From Subdoligranulum variabile (GTDB lineage: Bacteria > Bacillota > Clostridia > Oscillospirales > Ruminococcaceae): a stretch of 16,578 bases of DNA. Every line of letters begins with the position of its first letter. Within the stretch, counting starts at the first letter, position 1. The notes under the pieces were generated by a model. That model saw only the letters and a program-made list of their open reading frames with translations, did no database searches and had not been told where the DNA came from. Made by a program: the position numbers and the translations under genes. Shown here in pieces: positions 14,418-16,578 of this stretch. The stretch covers positions 1 to 16,578 of the forward strand of contig QAKI01000047.1 in NCBI GenBank assembly GCA_003343905.1, written 5' to 3'.

Positions 14418-14460
14418 ATATAAGTTGTCTGATTTGTTCCCATTTTGTCAAGGAGGTCCC

Positions 14461-16128
14461 ATGCAGCAAACCAACCAGTTGCGGCCCATGGCCGCGCGCT
14501 CGGCTACCGCTTTTTTGCTGGCGGTACTGTGCCTGTATCCTTTATATATCGACAAGTTTTCCAACCTCGGCGTCGTCAAGTTCACGGCGGTCAGCACCCT
14601 GTTTCTGGCGTTCCCGCTCTGGATCGGGGCGCTGGCCCTTGTGGGGGCGCGCCCGGCGCGGGGCAGGCTCCGGGCGCGGGACCCTTCCCTCTGGGCGCTG
14701 GCGGCGTTCGTACTTACGGGGCTGATCTCCACGATATTTTCCCTGTCGCCGGTGTCCTCCCTGTGGGGGCTGGGCGGCTATTACGGCGGCTTTGTGATGG
14801 TCCTGCTCACGGCGGTCGGGTATCTGGTCGTGCGGGCCTTCGCGCCGCAGGACCTGCTCAACGGCCTGACCTTCTGCGTCGGGCTGACGGTCACGGCGGT
14901 CACGGTGCTGTATGTGCTCAACATCTTCAACATCGACCTGATCGGGACCTATGAAGATACCGCCGTCGTCGAGCGCGCGCAGTTCTTTTCCACGCTGGGG
15001 CAGAAAAACTTCAACGCCGGGTTCATGGCCTTTGCGCTGCCGCTGGTGTTCTATGCCTTTTTGGTGGCGCGGGGCCCGCGCCATACGGTGTTCTACGGCA
15101 TCCCGGCTTTCTTCGGCGGGCTGGCGCTGGCGGTGGTGGACGCCGAAGGGCTGGCGCTGGGCATCGGCGCGGCGGTGCTGGTGCTGATGTGCCAGAAGAT
15201 CTTCACCACCCGGACCGTGCGCCGTCTGGCCGTGCTGGGGGCGTTCTTCTTTTTCCACGCGGGCTGGATGCACTATATGCGGGAACACGTCTACACCCAG
15301 GGCGGCACGCCGATGCTGGCGGCGCTGGGGCGCGTGGCGGGCGTCGACTTCGTGGTGTGCGCGGCGCTGTGGGTGCTGCTGCGCTTTGGCCTGCGCGGGC
15401 GGGAGATCCCGCTCTGGCAGGCCGGGCGCGTGGTGGCCGCCGTCCTGGTGGTAGGCGGCCTGCTGCTGTATGCACTGGCAAACTTCTGGCCCGGCTTCCC
15501 CAGCCTGGGGCGCCTGGACGATATTTTGATCATCAACGACGACTGGGGCACCAACCGCGGCACGGCCTGGCGCATCACCTGGTGTACCTGGCTGGACCAG
15601 CCGATGTGGCGCAAGTGGATCGGCGTGGGCACCGGCATGATGCACACCGCCATGGTGGACTGGGCGGGCAGCGATCTGACCCCGCGCATGAACACCTTCT
15701 ATGCCGCCCATAATGAGTACCTGGAACAACTGCTGACCACCGGCATCCTGGGGCTGGGCGCGTGGCTGTGGTTCATCGTCAGCCATCTGCGGAAGACCGC
15801 CCGGAACTGGCTGCGCCCCGGCGTGGCACCCGTCACGCTGGCGCTGGTCAGCTATCTGGCGCAGGCGGTGGTGTCCATCCGCGTGTCGATGATCTTCCCG
15901 GAGATCATGCTGCTGTTCGCGCTGCTGCAGGTGTTCTGCCTGCCGCCGGAGCAGGAGGAAGAAACGCCGGCAAAACCGCCGCGCCACGGCAAGGCTGCCA
16001 AACGCCGGGCCGCGCCCGCGCCCCGGAAGAACCTGCTGCGCCTGTGGGGGCCGCCGGCGCTGGCGGCCGTCATCCTGATGGCGGTGTGCGGGGCGGCGTC
16101 CCGCGTGATCTTCGGCTTCCTGTTCTGA
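14461..16128 (+). CDS. O-antigen ligase/Wzy-like polytopic membrane protein
   Basis: A membrane protein of 555 residues with at least ten hydrophobic segments, fitting the Wzy_C family that polymerises or ligates surface glycans from lipid-linked precursors outside the membrane. Supporting motifs are TLGQKNFNAGFMA (178-190, the G-x-x-NF type), a large loop with GTNRGTAWRITW (363-374), and AHNEYLEQLLTTGILGLG (416-433, the conserved H-x-x-YL...G block). A basic Pro/Lys/Arg linker (about 500-525) precedes a last membrane segment. ATG 14461 is preceded by AAGGAGGT; the same frame is open further upstream but that is the GC-rich shadow of the MFS gene. No glycosyltransferases are adjacent, so it is an orphan. 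A Gram-positive-type host suggests a capsular or wall polysaccharide rather than lipopolysaccharide. Confidence 0.87.
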   Translation: MQQTNQLRPMAARSATAFLLAVLCLYPLYIDKFSNLGVVKFTAVSTLFLAFPLWIGALALVGARPARGRLRARDPSLWALAAFVLTGLISTIFSLSPVSSLWGLGGYYGGFVMVLLTAVGYLVVRAFAPQDLLNGLTFCVGLTVTAVTVLYVLNIFNIDLIGTYEDTAVVERAQFFSTLGQKNFNAGFMAFALPLVFYAFLVARGPRHTVFYGIPAFFGGLALAVVDAEGLALGIGAAVLVLMCQKIFTTRTVRRLAVLGAFFFFHAGWMHYMREHVYTQGGTPMLAALGRVAGVDFVVCAALWVLLRFGLRGREIPLWQAGRVVAAVLVVGGLLLYALANFWPGFPSLGRLDDILIINDDWGTNRGTAWRITWCTWLDQPMWRKWIGVGTGMMHTAMVDWAGSDLTPRMNTFYAAHNEYLEQLLTTGILGLGAWLWFIVSHLRKTARNWLRPGVAPVTLALVSYLAQAVVSIRVSMIFPEIMLLFALLQVFCLPPEQEEETPAKPPRHGKAAKRRAAPAPRKNLLRLWGPPALAAVILMAVCGAASRVIFGFLF

Positions 16129-16152
16129 GGAGATTTAAGGGGAAAAATGGAA

Positions 16153-16168
16153 GTTAGCAATTACTAAC
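16153..16168. promoter_or_regulatory. Near-palindromic operator candidate upstream of the Fe-S scaffold gene
   Basis: GTTAGCAATTACTAAC is a 16-bp palindrome with one mismatched pair, immediately upstream of the -35 box. A second GTTAG...CTAAC pair (16204-16224) lies just after the -10 box. TTAG/CTAA half-sites resemble those of DtxR-type metal regulators, but the regulator is unknown. Confidence 0.5.
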
Positions 16169-16171
16169 GTA

Positions 16172-16200
16172 TTGCAAAAAGCCCTTCGACCCCTTATAAT
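16172..16200 (+). promoter_or_regulatory. Promoter of the Fe-S scaffold-like gene
   Basis: TTGCAA (16172-16177) and TATAAT (16195-16200) are 17 bp apart, 46 bp before the ATG, and flanked by the GTTAG/CTAAC repeats. Confidence 0.8.
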
Positions 16201-16246
16201 AAAGTTAGCTGTGAAAAGCCTAACAATATGCAAAGGAGAGAAAATT

Positions 16247-16578
16247 ATGATCGAATACTCCGCACAGGTCAAAAACATGTGCCCGATCACAAAAGGGCCC
16301 CATCATGGTCCCGCGCCCATCCCCGAAGAGGGCGAATGGGTCAAGGCCTATAAAATTGAGGATATCAGCGGCTATACCCACGGTGTGGGCTGGTGCGCGC
16401 CTCAGCAGGGCACCTGCAAGCTCAGCCTGAACATCAAGAACGGCATCATCGAGGAAGCCCTGGTCGAGACCATCGGCTGCTCCGGCATGACCCACTCCGC
16501 CGCCATGGCGGGCGAGATCCTGCCCGGCAAGACCATCCTGGAGGCGCTGAACACCGACCTGGTGTGCGACGCCATCAA
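16247..16578 (+). CDS. NifU/IscU-like iron-sulfur cluster scaffold protein, N-terminal part (runs off window)
   Basis: The first 110 codons of a gene that continues past the window. The ATG follows AAAGGAGAG by about 6 nt. The product begins MIEYSAQVKNMCPITKGPHHG and contains THGVGWCAPQQGTCKL and ETIGCSGMTHSAAMAGEILPGKT. The latter block recalls the conserved Cys region of NifU N-terminal scaffolds, where cysteines hold a nascent Fe-S cluster. Cysteines visible are at 12, 50, 57, 78 and 106. In Clostridia a protein of this kind is typically encoded just before a GGGtGRT protein, which would lie outside the window. It has its own promoter with operator-like repeats, suggesting metal- or cluster-responsive control. 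Confidence 0.82.
   Translation, partial: MIEYSAQVKNMCPITKGPHHGPAPIPEEGEWVKAYKIEDISGYTHGVGWCAPQQGTCKLSLNIKNGIIEEALVETIGCSGMTHSAAMAGEILPGKTILEALNTDLVCDAI

Noticed and set aside
13115..14443. Minus-strand open frame opposite the MFS gene, and a similar one at 14542-15987
   Set aside because: Both are Arg/Pro/Gln/His-rich antisense shadows of GC-rich membrane-protein genes. The plus-strand frames have clear membrane segments and ribosome binding sites.
14125..14460. N-terminal extension of the O-antigen ligase-like gene into the MFS gene
   Set aside because: The extension is the out-of-frame reading of the MFS coding region. AAGGAGGT directly before ATG 14461 and the first membrane segment after it fix the start.
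16147..16167. Tiny open frame of six codons (MEVSNY) with AAGGGG upstream, considered as a leader peptide
   Set aside because: It lies upstream of the mapped-by-eye promoter of the next gene, so it would not be on that transcript. No regulatory codon run is present.

Overview
The window reads as a segment of chromosome from a high-GC member of the Firmicutes (Bacillota), most like the Oscillospiraceae/Ruminococcaceae (Faecalibacterium, Gemmiger, Subdoligranulum type). This is inferred from strong AGGAGG ribosome binding sites, near-consensus TTGACA/TATAAT promoters with 17-bp spacers, intrinsic terminators, a YtrA-type GntR regulator, a zinc-ligand form of ribosomal protein S18, and a NifU-like scaffold of the kind that sits beside GGGtGRT proteins in Clostridia. 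The genus cannot be fixed from this stretch alone.

Layout. 1-2375 (+): 3' end of dnaK, then dnaJ, with a hairpin-rich 167-bp gap between them. 2386-2495: two terminators between convergent operons. 2514-3571 (-): rpsF-ssb-rpsR from a perfect consensus promoter with a structured leader. 3821-4759 (+): an AEC-family transporter. 4806-6720 (-): a three-gene operon of YtrA-like repressor, ABC ATPase and ABC-2 permease, with a palindromic operator on its -10 box. 6924-7694 (+): a divergent short-chain dehydrogenase. 7858-7933 (-): tRNA-Lys(UUU). 8122-9909 (+): aspS. About 9965-10710 (+): an AT-richer IS200-type element with a single Y1 transposase. 10734-11696 (-): a DUF4349 lipoprotein. 11837-13084 (-): hisS. 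13235-14392 (+): an MFS transporter of the oxalate/formate antiporter type. 14461-16128 (+): an O-antigen ligase/Wzy-like polytopic protein. 16247-end (+): 5' part of an iron-sulfur scaffold-like gene.

Most of the window is housekeeping: chaperones, ribosomal proteins, SSB, two aminoacyl-tRNA synthetases and a tRNA. These are interleaved with small transport and envelope units. The regulator/ATPase/permease genes are translationally coupled (2-nt gap, then a 4-bp overlap) and form a self-contained, probably autoregulated exporter module. No CRISPR array, prophage, toxin-antitoxin pair or defence island is visible.

The most unusual content is in the IS200 element. Its transposase ribosome binding site lies in a 13-bp perfect hairpin whose 5' arm is upstream of the probable transcription start. 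A 15-nt stretch of the leader is also exactly complementary to a stretch of the 3' untranslated region. Other points of interest are the start-site conflict of the dehydrogenase, the repeats in its promoter, and a near-palindromic operator candidate ahead of the iron-sulfur gene.
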